A DNA stretch of 64,000 bases from Pontibacter rufus (GTDB lineage: Bacteria; Bacteroidota; Bacteroidia; Cytophagales; Hymenobacteraceae). The DNA is taken from positions 88,821 to 152,820 of the forward strand of contig NZ_JADQDR010000013.1 in assembly GCF_015694705.1 (NCBI RefSeq), read 5' to 3'. The notes under the pieces are model-generated. The model had not been told where the DNA came from and made no database searches. It was given only the letters and a program-made list of their open reading frames with translations. Positions 1-7,460 of this stretch are shown piece after piece. The first letter of the stretch is position 1; each line of letters starts with the position of its first letter. The position numbers and the translations under genes were made by a program.

Positions 1-49
1 AGGATGACAGAATGTATAAACAGTAAATTTTGCTAAGTATAAAGGAAAT

Positions 50-90
50 AAAAAGAGGCCCTTTCAAATATTTGAAAAGGCCTCTTTTTA
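50..90. terminator. Bidirectional intrinsic terminator after paaD
   Basis: An inverted repeat pairs AAAAAGAGGCC (50-60) with GGCCTCTTTTT (79-89) around an AT-rich centre that can extend the stem. It is flanked by A-runs and T-runs, so it can end transcription on either strand. It lies just past the paaD stop on the minus strand and most likely ends the paa transcript. A copy of the AAGTATA word lies at 35-41. Confidence 0.8.
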
Positions 91-101
91 TTTGTCTAGC
101 A

Positions 102-125
102 TCTAATGTCTAAAATCTAACGTCT
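102..125. repeat. Direct repeat copy 1 flanking paaD
   Basis: A 24-base low-complexity stretch built from the unit TCTAACGTCTA. It recurs in the same orientation at 838-861 with 21 of 24 bases identical. The two copies bracket paaD and part of its upstream spacer. Confidence 0.6.
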
Positions 126-127
126 CT

Positions 128-610
128 TTACAGCGGCTTAAACTGCTCGAACATCTGCTTGCAATCGTTGCAGTAGTGCATGGCGCGGCAGAGGGTGGGG
201 CCGAAGGGTGTTCGGAGTGTGGTGTTGGTACTGTTGCAGTTGGGGCAGGTAGCGTATTCCAGAATATCCAAATCCAGCACCATGTTATACTTGGGTGGTG
301 GGGCCAGCTCGAACTCTTTTAAATGCTGGCGGCCTTTATCGGAAATTTTGTTGCTGTCCCAAGGCTTATCGAAGCTCATTCGAACGGTATGATGGTTGAT
401 GCCGTGCTTTTCGAGGGTGCGCTCTACGTCCTTTTTCATGTAGTCCATGGCCGGGCAGCCGGCAAAGGTCGGCGTCATGTTCACGGTTACGTGGTTATCC
501 TCTGTAATCTCCACGTCCGTAATCACACCCAAATCTACCAGCGAGAGCACCGGTATTTCCGGGTCTTTCACCTCTTCCAGGAGCGATAGTATGTGTTCTT
601 TGGTTAGCAT
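128..610 (-). CDS. paaD: Phenylacetyl-CoA epoxidase accessory protein PaaD
   Basis: A 160-residue protein of the PaaD/PaaJ family, related to the DUF59/MIP18 proteins that help mature iron centres. The N-terminal half carries the family signature (KDPEIPVLSLVDLG, about 16-29, and TPTFAGCPA, about 46-54). The C-terminal tail has a zinc- or iron-binding cysteine set: CPNC at 122-125, C141, C147 and C150. In the family it supports assembly or maturation of the PaaABCE monooxygenase, which epoxidises phenylacetyl-CoA in the cytoplasm. It is the last gene of the minus-strand paa group. It is separated from paaC by an unusually long 256-base spacer that contains a low-complexity repeat. The paaE reductase and the ring-opening genes are not seen here and may lie to the left of the window. 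Confidence 0.92.
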   Translation of the reverse strand: MLTKEHILSLLEEVKDPEIPVLSLVDLGVITDVEITEDNHVTVNMTPTFAGCPAMDYMKKDVERTLEKHGINHHTVRMSFDKPWDSNKISDKGRQHLKEFELAPPPKYNMVLDLDILEYATCPNCNSTNTTLRTPFGPTLCRAMHYCNDCKQMFEQFKPL

Positions 611-837
611 ATTTTTGGACGTATCACGTATCTCGTATCAGGTAGCACGACTTTTACAATTAATTCTTTGGTATTCGGGCATGGATTACAAGCATGCGCC
701 TGTAGAGAACAATTCCTGCAACTTGTTCGCGGTTATCAACTTGAGGCCTTCAGCCTCAGTGAAGTCGGAGACTTCACACCGTCAAAAGACACGAGTTTGA
801 AAACTCGCGCCAGAAATATTTATCAAAAAGTCTTATG

Positions 838-861
838 TCTAACGTCTATCATCTAACGTCT
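838..861. repeat. Direct repeat copy 2 in the paaC-paaD spacer
   Basis: Second copy of the 24-base TCTAACGTCTA-type repeat, 21 of 24 identical to 102-125. The rest of the paaC-paaD spacer (611-837) shows no convincing gene or promoter. Short plus-strand open frames through it have no recognisable protein character. Confidence 0.55.
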
Positions 862-866
862 AAAAC

Positions 867-1622
867 CTACCACTCAGCTGTCGGGTCAATCTTAAACACT
901 TCGGCCATTTCGTCCAGGAGCGGTTGCAGGTGCTCGGTGTGCTCGCCGTAACGGCCGCCGAATTTCGGTTCTATACTTGCAAGGTCCGGCAGTTTTAGCT
1001 CTGTTTTTTCCAGCACGGCCTGTATGCGTTGCAGCCATTCGGCCTTTACTGCTTCCTCGCCACCGTACACACCGGCTTCTATCAGTTCCTGTTCATACTT
1101 AGATTTCTCGAACATACCCAGGGCATAAGGCAAGGCCTCATTCAGCGACGACTGCAGACGCAGGATAGCTTCCTCGGTAGACGAACCCAGGTTCTTAATC
1201 CAGGTGTTGGCGTGCAGCACGTGGTATTTTACTTCGCCTTTCAGCTTGGTAGCAACTTTGGCAATGGGTTCATAGCTGGAATTACTCAGCATCTCAAAGC
1301 GGATGATTTCGGCATTGTCGTACAGGAAATGGCGTATCAAACTGAAATCATACTCGCCGTTAGGCAACTCTACCAACTGGTTATTATGGAACTGGCCGGC
1401 ATTACGGGTAAAAGCAACTGTGTCCGGGTCGGCTTCGCCGAGCTCGTGCAGCAACGTATAAAAGGCCAGGCTATGGCCTATTTTGTCCTGCGCCATTGAG
1501 GAGAAAGCAATATCCTCTTCCAGAATGGGGCCGAAGCCGGTCCACTCGGAGTTGCGATGGCCAAGTATGAGCTGGTCGTCGGCCAATTTGTATAACAGGT
1601 CTTTCAGGGCTAACTCGTTCAT
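867..1622 (-). CDS. paaC: Phenylacetyl-CoA epoxidase structural subunit PaaC
   Basis: A 251-residue PaaC (PaaI-type) protein, the ferritin-fold structural partner of catalytic PaaA in the ring 1,2-phenylacetyl-CoA epoxidase. Family landmarks include the N-terminal stretch LADDQLILGHRNSEWTG (about 12-28), the following EDIAFSSMAQDKIGHS helix, and the C-terminal FGGRYGEHTEHL. PaaC keeps the four-helix fold but is known in the family not to carry the working diiron centre. Its ATG overlaps the paaB stop by one base (ATGA type), which indicates translational coupling in a paaA-B-C-D order. Confidence 0.94.
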   Translation of the reverse strand: MNELALKDLLYKLADDQLILGHRNSEWTGFGPILEEDIAFSSMAQDKIGHSLAFYTLLHELGEADPDTVAFTRNAGQFHNNQLVELPNGEYDFSLIRHFLYDNAEIIRFEMLSNSSYEPIAKVATKLKGEVKYHVLHANTWIKNLGSSTEEAILRLQSSLNEALPYALGMFEKSKYEQELIEAGVYGGEEAVKAEWLQRIQAVLEKTELKLPDLASIEPKFGGRYGEHTEHLQPLLDEMAEVFKIDPTAEW

Positions 1623-2257
1623 CAGGCAGGGGTGTTTTTGTTTTCTTCTTTATACTTCGTGATTTTGTCCATCACTTTATAAGCAATGGCTTCGCGGTAC
1701 TTTTTATCGGGTGTGGTAGCCCACATGTCCTTGTCGTCTTCGGCAGACTGCAGCACATCTTTCGACTTTACCACCCATACATTCACGATAGGAGCTTTAT
1801 CACCGAACTGGTTTTTTGCTTCCTGCAGGGCTTCCTGATAAGAGGTAGCCACCACGCGGCCTACATGCGTGTGTGCTTTGCCGCGTTTCTTCAGATGAAA
1901 GATTTCGTAAGGCTCCGGCTGTTCGCTTTGCGTTGCAGGTGCCTCCACCCGCAGTATATCGTACACATTCTCGCCATCGTTGGCATAGGGTGTTACCTGT
2001 ATATTTTCGGTGCGCACCACCCACAGGCTTACGCACGGGAAACGGCGGCTATACTGCTCCTTCGCAAAAAGGAAAGCCACATCCTCGTTGGGTGCATGTA
2101 CCGGGCCCGCATAAGCATGAGGAGTACTTTCTTTTTTCTGATGGAAAGCTTCGTAGGTTTCGAACTGGTCCAGCGCAGGCTTTTCTTCCATTGGAGGCAC
2201 CTCGCCATCCGGCAAATGCAGTCGGGTTACTCTTGGGTCTAATGACTTCAGGCTCAT
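1622..2257 (-). CDS. paaB: Phenylacetyl-CoA epoxidase subunit PaaB, tandem two-domain form
   Basis: A 211-residue protein with two PaaB modules in a row. Module 1 (about 33-88) runs from FETYEAFHQKK to PCVSLWVVRTENI. Module 2 (about 116-170) runs from PYEIFHLKKRGKAHTHVG to PIVNVWVVKSKDV. Both show the same order: ExF/IFHxKK, a middle A/G-rich strand, then V-x-L/V-WVV. Single-module PaaB of enterobacteria is about 95 residues, so this is roughly double. PaaB is the small bridging subunit of the PaaABCE complex, needed in vivo though not catalytic. The C-terminal tail (about 171-211) is charged and lysine-rich. The gene overlaps paaC by one base and is separated from paaA by an AT-rich inverted-repeat spacer. 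Confidence 0.9.
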   Translation of the reverse strand: MSLKSLDPRVTRLHLPDGEVPPMEEKPALDQFETYEAFHQKKESTPHAYAGPVHAPNEDVAFLFAKEQYSRRFPCVSLWVVRTENIQVTPYANDGENVYDILRVEAPATQSEQPEPYEIFHLKKRGKAHTHVGRVVATSYQEALQEAKNQFGDKAPIVNVWVVKSKDVLQSAEDDKDMWATTPDKKYREAIAYKVMDKITKYKEENKNTPA

Positions 2258-2261
2258 GTTT

Positions 2262-2358
2262 TCTTAATTATGAATTAAAAATTAGAAATTAGAAATGGGT
2301 GGCTCAGGTTCTGTTCTCACTCCAAATCAATTTCTAATTCATAATTTTGAATTTTTAA
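2262..2358. repeat. AT-rich inverted-repeat spacer between paaA and paaB
   Basis: The paaA-paaB gap is low complexity, built of AATTATGAATTA and AATTAGAAATT units. AATTATGAATTA at 2266-2277 is matched by its exact reverse complement at 2335-2346. AATTAGAAATT near 2279-2289 is matched by AATTTCTAATT near 2329-2339. The transcript between the two genes could fold into a long weak hairpin. A similar spacer separates sdhA from sdhB. Confidence 0.6.
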
Positions 2359-2369
2359 TTTGCCACCGG

Positions 2370-3356
2370 CTATGCCAGTGGACGAACGTATTTTGCTTTG
2401 GGGTTGAGGAGGGCGTGACGTACCCAAGCGCCGCGTTCTTCGGCGGTGCGACGCACAGCCAGGCGCTCGGCGTTGCAAGGGCCGTCGCCGTTTATCACGC
2501 GTTTAAACTCATCCCAGTCTGGTTCGGTGTATTCCCATTGGCCGGTTTCCGCATTTTTCTTCAGGTTCGGGTCTGGCACAGTCAGGCCGAGCTCCCATAT
2601 CTTAGGCACATACATGTCCAGGAACTGCTGGCGGCAATCGTCGTTAGAGGCCATTTTTACTTTCCAGCGCATCAGCGTCTCGGTGTGGGTGCTCATCTTA
2701 TCCGACGGTCCGAAGAAAGTCATGATTGGAGGCCACCAGCGGTTTAGCGCTGCCTGCACCATTTCTCGCTGCTTCGGTGTGCCAGTTGCCAGGTGCACCA
2801 CGGCGTCGTGGCCATACTTCAGGTGGAAAGCTTCTTCGGCGCAAATTCTTTCCAAAGCACGCGAATAAGGACCATAGCTGCCCTTGGCGTTCGCCATCTG
2901 GTTTACAATCGCGCCCGCATCAATCAGCCAGGAAATAATGTTAGAGTCGGCCCAGGTAAAAGCCGGATAGTTGAATACGTTGGAGTATTTCGATTTGCCA
3001 TTGATAAGGTCGGTCAGCATCTGCTCGCGCGATTTGCCCAGTGTTTCGGCAGCGGAGTACAGCAACTGCGCGTGTCCAACCTCGTCCTGCACTTTGGCCA
3101 TTTGCGCCATTTTGCGGCGGAAACCAGGTGCGCGCGTAATCCAGGTGCCTTCCGGCAGCGCGCCGATAATTTCGGAATGCGCGTGCTGCTCAATCATGCG
3201 AATGAGTTGCTTGCGGTATAATTGCGGCATCCAGTCGGTTGGCTCGATTTTTTCGCCACGGGCGATGCGCGCCTCAAATTCAGCGAGTTTGGCAGGGTCT
3301 TCTGTCTGCAAATCGTCGAATTTGGTAGCTTCGAAAACGTTTCCTCCTCCGTACAT
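2370..3356 (-). CDS. paaA: Phenylacetyl-CoA epoxidase catalytic subunit PaaA
   Basis: A 328-residue PaaA, the diiron catalytic subunit that inserts one oxygen atom into the aromatic ring of phenylacetyl-CoA. It has the expected family length and carboxylate/histidine iron-ligand helices, seen as [17 protein letters not shown] (about residue 90) and [15 protein letters not shown] (about 190). The C-terminal part [22 protein letters not shown] region is also typical. The ATG at 3356 gives the common N-terminus [17 protein letters not shown]. It is the first structural gene of the group, 82 bases downstream of paaR on the same strand, with a GC-rich hairpin between them. Confidence 0.96.
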   Translation of the reverse strand: MYGGGNVFEATKFDDLQTEDPAKLAEFEARIARGEKIEPTDWMPQLYRKQLIRMIEQHAHSEIIGALPEGTWITRAPGFRRKMAQMAKVQDEVGHAQLLYSAAETLGKSREQMLTDLINGKSKYSNVFNYPAFTWADSNIISWLIDAGAIVNQMANAKGSYGPYSRALERICAEEAFHLKYGHDAVVHLATGTPKQREMVQAALNRWWPPIMTFFGPSDKMSTHTETLMRWKVKMASNDDCRQQFLDMYVPKIWELGLTVPDPNLKKNAETGQWEYTEPDWDEFKRVINGDGPCNAERLAVRRTAEERGAWVRHALLNPKAKYVRPLA

Positions 3357-3387
3357 ATTATTTATAGTTTAAAGGTTCAGTAAAAGT

Positions 3388-3412
3388 GCCGGGCCGTAGG
3401 TGGCGGCCCGGC
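3388..3412. terminator. GC-rich hairpin between paaR and paaA
   Basis: GCCGGGCCG (3388-3396) and CGGCCCGGC (3404-3412) form a perfect 9-bp stem with a 7-base loop. No U-run follows it on the minus strand. It is therefore more likely a partial terminator, processing site or mRNA stabiliser that sets the ratio of repressor to enzyme than a full stop. Confidence 0.5.
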
Positions 3413-3438
3413 GATTAGTTAGTTGGTTTGGGCGTGTA

Positions 3439-4020
3439 TTAAGTTTGCTTCAGTCCGTTCAGGAGCATCGTTGCCAGGTTATCGGCAATTTCTGTTGGTG
3501 TCATTTTGCCTTCCGGCTTGTACCAGGTATGGATCCAATTCAGGCTCGAAAGTATGGTGAGCGCTGCAAATTTTTCGTCGGGCACCGTAAATTCTCCGGT
3601 TCCAATACCTTCCCGGATAATCTCCCGGAAGCGTGCTTCATACTTGTCGCGCATGGCTAGAAAGGTGCTGTGAAAAGGGTCGCTCAGGTGGCGCCACTCG
3701 TGCAGGAATACGGCGGAGGCCGCCGTGTTCTGCGTTAGCACCCGTACGTGTGCCTTAATGGCTCCCTGCAGCTTTTCGGTGGCAGAAGCATCCGGTGTTT
3801 CGGCGGCATCCAGGGCCTCAAAAAACTCAGTCGCCATCCGGAAGCACACCCGCTGTAAAATCTCCTCTTTCGATTTGATGTGCGAGTAAATACTGGCTGC
3901 CTCAATGCCCAGCGCATTGGCCAGGTCACGCATCGACGTAGCTGAAAAGCCCTTTGCTTTAAAAAGGCTCGTGGCGGTGGTCTCGATTTGTTGTTTGCGG
4001 CTCAATACGACTTCTTCCAT
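3439..4020 (-). CDS. paaR: TetR/AcrR-family repressor of the paa genes (PaaR-like)
   Basis: A 193-residue TetR-family regulator. The helix-turn-helix is at about residues 9-57 (KQQIETTATSLFKAKGFSATSMRDLANALGIEAASIYSHIKSKEEIL region), followed by an all-helical ligand-binding domain. It sits directly upstream of paaA on the same strand. An inverted repeat of the form CNAACGNNCGTTNG lies in its promoter (4045-4058). As I recall, this is the site described for Thermus PaaR, whose inducer is phenylacetyl-CoA. The inferred role is autorepression and repression of the paa genes, relieved by phenylacetyl-CoA. The predicted start of transcription lies only a few bases before the ATG, so the leader would be very short. 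Confidence 0.85.
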   Translation of the reverse strand: MEEVVLSRKQQIETTATSLFKAKGFSATSMRDLANALGIEAASIYSHIKSKEEILQRVCFRMATEFFEALDAAETPDASATEKLQGAIKAHVRVLTQNTAASAVFLHEWRHLSDPFHSTFLAMRDKYEARFREIIREGIGTGEFTVPDEKFAALTILSSLNWIHTWYKPEGKMTPTEIADNLATMLLNGLKQT

Positions 4021-4030
4021 AGTATACCAA

Positions 4031-4062
4031 CAAATATAAGCAACCTAACGTTCGTTAGCAAA
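4031..4062 (-). promoter_or_regulatory. paaR promoter with embedded PaaR operator
   Basis: Read on the minus strand, TTTG (4062-4059) is followed after 20 bases by TATATTTG (4038-4031). This fits the Bacteroidota TTG / TAnnTTTG promoter. The spacer is almost filled by the palindrome CTAACG-TT-CGTTAG (4045-4058). A repressor bound there would cover the region between the two promoter boxes. Confidence 0.85.
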
Positions 4063-4109
4063 TTTAATATAGAAACGAGGAGTGGTGGTGTGTGGTTGCG
4101 GGGTTCGTC

Positions 4110-4392
4110 TGAATCAGGATTTGCAGGATGAGGGGATGGACAGGATTTTAAGAGAACATACATGTAAGCTGTTCACAACTCACCCGCTGGTGCGAGCTTG
4201 CAGCTCGTACCATATTATCAAACAGGCTTGAAGTAAGTACGAGCTGCAAGCTCGCACCAGCGAACACTGTGCCGTTCCTTTTCTGAGTATACTTGATAAA
4301 GCCTGTAACTCACCCGTATGCCCCAGCATCAGCGGCACGAAATTCCAGAAGTATAATCCTGTTCATCCTTATATCCTGTAAATCCTGATTCA
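4110..4392. repeat. Nested inverted-repeat element, MITE-like
   Basis: The outer arms are 38 bases each (4110-4147 and 4355-4392) and match at 32 of 38 positions as inverted copies, with the shared word CAGGATTT. Nested inside is a perfect 26-base inverted repeat (4185-4210 and 4237-4262) containing GAGCTGCAAGCTCGCACCAG. No protein is encoded. The inner repeat recurs at 42193-42262, and the outer word (ATCCTGTAAATCC) recurs near 43580. The remaining bases of the 4063-4498 gap show no gene. Confidence 0.75.
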
Positions 4393-4498
4393 CAATGGTG
4401 CGTTATTTGCTACATTTTAAATCAGCGTTCTGCTCACGAATCGTAAATTTGAAAACCAGCTATCTGATGTATAGCGTATCTATATTAAAATTACCAAC

Positions 4499-5308
4499 AT
4501 GGCTACTATATATAACCCAACCCAGACACAGGCCACTGCCTACGTGAAATACCACGTGCAGGACCGCATAGGCTACATCACCCTGGCCCGGCCTGAAAAA
4601 CGAAATGCTCTGAATTATGAGCTGGTATCGGAACTTAAACGCGCTTTTGCTTATGCCGAGGACGATGAGACTTGTAAAGTAATTGTGCTGCGGGCCGAAG
4701 GCAAAGTATTTTGTGCCGGCGCCGATTTAGAATACATTCAGCAACTGCAGGAAAACGATTACCACGAGAACCTGCTCGACTCTACGCATTTAATGGAGCT
4801 TTTCCGGCTCATTTATACTTTAAAGAAAGTAGTGATTGCCCAGGTGCACGGCCATGCCATTGCGGGCGGCTGCGGGCTGGCTGCTATCTGCGATATCGGC
4901 TTTGCCGTGCCGGAGGCGAAGTTTGGTTATACCGAAGTTAAAATCGGATTTATACCTGCCATTGTAAAAGTGTTTCTGCTGCGCAAAATAGGGGAGGCCA
5001 GGGCCAAGCAGTTGCTGCTGACCGGCGATTTGATTTCGGCAGCGGAAGCAGAGCGCTATGGGCTTGTGAACTTTGTGGTTCCCGCCGAAGAACTGGAAGG
5101 CCATGTTTTGGCCTTTGCCCAAAAACTTTGCACCGAAAACTCGCGTCAGTCGATGGAGGTCACCAAGGAGATGATTGCCCGCGTGCAGGAAATGAGCCTG
5201 GAAGATGGTTTAACCTATGCTTCGGAGATGAATGCCGTAGCCCGCGGCAGCGAAGATTGCCGTCGCGGCATTGCAGCATTTCTGAATAAGGTGCCCCAGG
5301 TCTGGTAA
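4499..5308 (+). CDS. Enoyl-CoA hydratase/isomerase (crotonase) family protein
   Basis: A 269-residue crotonase-fold enzyme acting on acyl-CoA thioesters in the cytoplasm. The oxyanion-hole segments are visible: CAGADL at 72-77 and HGHAIAGGCGLAAICD at about 118-132. Of the two catalytic glutamates of classical enoyl-CoA hydratase, only the second is present (E146 in YTEVKIG). The first position is glycine (G126). The EVxIGxxPA pattern resembles methylglutaconyl- or isohexenylglutaconyl-CoA hydratases (LiuC/AtuE type) more than FadB or PaaF. The exact substrate is not clear. It is close to the paa genes but on the opposite strand, and no PaaR-type site was seen before it. The ATG at 4499 follows ACCAAC, without a Shine-Dalgarno site. 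Confidence 0.85.
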   Translation: MATIYNPTQTQATAYVKYHVQDRIGYITLARPEKRNALNYELVSELKRAFAYAEDDETCKVIVLRAEGKVFCAGADLEYIQQLQENDYHENLLDSTHLMELFRLIYTLKKVVIAQVHGHAIAGGCGLAAICDIGFAVPEAKFGYTEVKIGFIPAIVKVFLLRKIGEARAKQLLLTGDLISAAEAERYGLVNFVVPAEELEGHVLAFAQKLCTENSRQSMEVTKEMIARVQEMSLEDGLTYASEMNAVARGSEDCRRGIAAFLNKVPQVW

Positions 5309-5357
5309 ATTCTGTTTAATAATCTAAACTTTTTGTTAACCTTGCTGTTTCTTGCAT

Positions 5358-5843
5358 ATGCTGATAGGCGTGGGAATTATGTTGTTGGCTTTTGTGGTGA
5401 TGGAAGGTGTGGCCTGGGCCATGCACAAGTATGTGCTGCATGGGTTTCTGTGGTTTCTGCACAAGTCGCACCATACGCACCACAACCATGTTTTTGAGCT
5501 GAATGACCTGTTTTTTGCCTATTATGGCACATTGGCGATGCTCTTCTTTGTTTTTGGCAGCGAGCCGATTGATTACAGGTTCTGGATAGGGGCCGGTATT
5601 ACGCTTTATGGCGTATTATACTTTCTGATTCATGACGTGTTCATTCACCGCAGAATAAAACTCTTCGGCAAAACGTCTAATGTTTATCTTAAAGCATTAA
5701 ACATGGGGCACAAGATGCATCACAAAACCCAGGGCAAGTATGGCTCCGAATCGTTTGGGATGTTATGGGTGTCTAAAAAGTATTTTACAGCAGCAAATAA
5801 TATTGTAAAAAAGCAGCAAAAAGGTGGCGCAATATACCATTAA
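5358..5843 (+). CDS. crtZ: Beta-carotene hydroxylase CrtZ
   Basis: A 161-residue integral membrane diiron hydroxylase that adds 3-hydroxyl groups to beta-ionone rings, giving zeaxanthin. The histidine clusters of the fatty acid hydroxylase/CrtZ family are all visible: HKYVLH, HKSHHTHHNH, HDVFIHRR and HKMHH. Hydrophobic helices lie between them. The ATG at 5358 is chosen over an upstream in-frame TTG at 5352. The stop overlaps the start of the next gene by 20 bases, so the two are coupled. It opens the carotenoid cluster and, with crtW, implies hydroxylated ketocarotenoids such as astaxanthin. Confidence 0.92.
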   Translation: MLIGVGIMLLAFVVMEGVAWAMHKYVLHGFLWFLHKSHHTHHNHVFELNDLFFAYYGTLAMLFFVFGSEPIDYRFWIGAGITLYGVLYFLIHDVFIHRRIKLFGKTSNVYLKALNMGHKMHHKTQGKYGSESFGMLWVSKKYFTAANNIVKKQQKGGAIYH

Positions 5844-6720
5844 GGAACTGGAACAATTATCGGGTATCAAGGCACATACCATACGTGTGTGGGAACAGCG
5901 CTATAACATTCTTTGCCCGCAACGAACGTGTACCAATATCCGCTATTACAGCGATGAAGACCTCAAAAGCCTGCTCAATATTTCGTTGCTGAATGAGCGC
6001 GGCTACAAGATCTCGAAAATTGCCTGCATGGCGCCCGAGCAAATACAGCAGATGGTGCAGCAACTCTGCGAAACTCCCTGTGCCTGTTCCCACCATATCA
6101 GTTTGCTGGTGTCGGCTATGGTAGATATGGACGAGGATAAATTCGACAAGGCGCTGTCAACGGCAACCTTGCAGATGGGCTTTGAGGAGATGATGCACGA
6201 AGTGATTTATCCCTTTCTGAATAAAATTGGTGTTTTGTGGCAAACCGGAAATATCAGCCCGGCGCACGAACACTTTGTGAGCAACTTAATCCGGCAGAAG
6301 ATAATTGTAGCCATAGATGGCCAGGTGGTGCGCAAGCAACAGGGAGCTCCCACCTACCTGCTGTACCTGCCTGAAGGCGAACTGCACGAGCTGGCACTGC
6401 TGTACATGAATTATGTTATCCGGCTGCACAACCTGCACGTAATATATTTGAGCCAGAACCTGCCCTTTGAGGATTTGGAACTTACGTATGAGCAGTGTAA
6501 GCCTGATTATATCTGCACCGTGATGACCTCGGCTCCGGAACGGGATCAGGTGCAGCATTACATCAACAGACTTTCCACCCGATTTGCTGACTGCCGGGTT
6601 TATGTTTATGGTTTTCAGGTACAGTATGATTTCCTGGTTTTTCCGGATAATGTGCAGCGCCTGGATTGTATGCGCAACTTTACAGCTATGTTTAAGCAGG
6701 GCAGCCATACCCGCAATTGA
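5824..6720 (+). CDS. MerR-family regulator with B12-binding domain (CarH/LitR-like)
   Basis: A 298-residue two-part regulator. A MerR winged helix-turn-helix occupies about 3-70 (YTIKELEQLSGIKAHTIRVWEQRY), and a cobalamin-binding module fills about 90-295. The module has the Wx9EH signature of CarH photoreceptors (W139, E149, H150). It also has an ExHxxG-type motif with the axial-ligand histidine kept (H188) but the glycine changed to alanine (A191). CarH proteins bind adenosylcobalamin, repress carotenoid genes in the dark, and fall apart in light. That role is inferred from family and position between crtZ and the sigma factor. The GTG start at 5824 is forced because the DNA-binding domain begins at residue 4. 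Loss of B12 dependence, as in Myxococcus CarA, is the main alternative. Confidence 0.88.
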   Translation: MAQYTIKELEQLSGIKAHTIRVWEQRYNILCPQRTCTNIRYYSDEDLKSLLNISLLNERGYKISKIACMAPEQIQQMVQQLCETPCACSHHISLLVSAMVDMDEDKFDKALSTATLQMGFEEMMHEVIYPFLNKIGVLWQTGNISPAHEHFVSNLIRQKIIVAIDGQVVRKQQGAPTYLLYLPEGELHELALLYMNYVIRLHNLHVIYLSQNLPFEDLELTYEQCKPDYICTVMTSAPERDQVQHYINRLSTRFADCRVYVYGFQVQYDFLVFPDNVQRLDCMRNFTAMFKQGSHTRN

Positions 6721-6876
6721 GTAACTTCCTATATCAGGCAGGCAACCGGGCTGAAGTTTGTTGTTATAGACAGGCTTAAACATACCGTTTACAGAGCAGA
6801 TTCTGCTGTTTGTCTGTTTTGTTGAATACTTCTGTAAAATTATTCTACAAAATAAGATTTTTTATTTTTTGACTCG

Positions 6877-6884
6877 TATATTTG
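6877..6884 (+). promoter_or_regulatory. Candidate -7 box for the ECF sigma gene
   Basis: TATATTTG fits the TAnnTTTG -7 consensus and lies 31 bases before the ATG at 6915. No convincing TTG -33 box is found 19-21 bases upstream, so activation or another sigma factor may be involved. Confidence 0.4.
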
Positions 6885-6914
6885 TTTATGGTTTTACCTA
6901 AAACTATAAACAAA

Positions 6915-7430
6915 ATGACTGCTATAGAATTTACTAATCTTGTACAGGGGGTGTCGCAGTCGCTGCGGCCGGTTGCCATGAAACTGACCCGCGATGCTGA
7001 TGATGCCAAAGACCTGGTGCAGGAAACGCTTCTGAAGGCATTAAATAATCGTGACAAATTTAAATCGGGCACCAACATCAAGGCCTGGTTATACACGATT
7101 ATGCGCAACACCTTCATCAACAACTACAACAAAATTACCAAGCGCAGCAGCAACATCGACAGTGCCGAGTACCTGCAGTACCTTAATACCGACGAAAACT
7201 ACATCACCCAGAACAAAGGCACCGCTACCTTTGTGATGAGCGACATCAACAAAGCTATTGCGCAGCTGAACGAAGAGCACCGCACGCCTTTTATGATGTA
7301 CTATGTGGGGTATAAGTACCTGGAGATTGCCGATAAACTGCAAATCCCGATTGGCACCGTGAAGAACCGCATTCACATAGCCCGCAAAGAGCTCAAGCAA
7401 ATGCTGAAAGTATACCAGCAGGAAGCTTAG
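6915..7430 (+). CDS. ECF-type RNA polymerase sigma factor in the carotenoid cluster
   Basis: A 171-residue sigma-70 family ECF factor. Region 2 contains the core-binding helix DADDAKDLVQETLLKAL and the -10 recognition segment KFKSGTNIKAWLYTIMRN. Region 4 contains the helix-turn-helix YLEIADKLQIPIGTVKNRIHIARKEL. No anti-sigma gene is adjacent. The ATG at 6915 is preferred; in-frame starts at 6882 (TTG) and 6888 (ATG) overlap or directly follow the candidate -7 box. Its place between the B12-type regulator and crtI suggests it drives the crt genes, as light-responsive ECF factors do elsewhere. That link is inferred. Confidence 0.88.
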   Translation: MTAIEFTNLVQGVSQSLRPVAMKLTRDADDAKDLVQETLLKALNNRDKFKSGTNIKAWLYTIMRNTFINNYNKITKRSSNIDSAEYLQYLNTDENYITQNKGTATFVMSDINKAIAQLNEEHRTPFMMYYVGYKYLEIADKLQIPIGTVKNRIHIARKELKQMLKVYQQEA

Positions 7431-7460
7431 CTTTTTAGCCTGAAATCACTAACTTCCGCG

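Noticed and set aside
668..856. Short plus-strand open frames in the paaC-paaD gap
   Set aside because: They run through low-complexity repeat sequence, have no domain, and are opposite to operon direction.
4185..4262. The 26-base inverted repeat as a transcription terminator
   Set aside because: The stem is not followed by a T-run on either strand, and the same repeat occurs elsewhere as part of a dispersed family.
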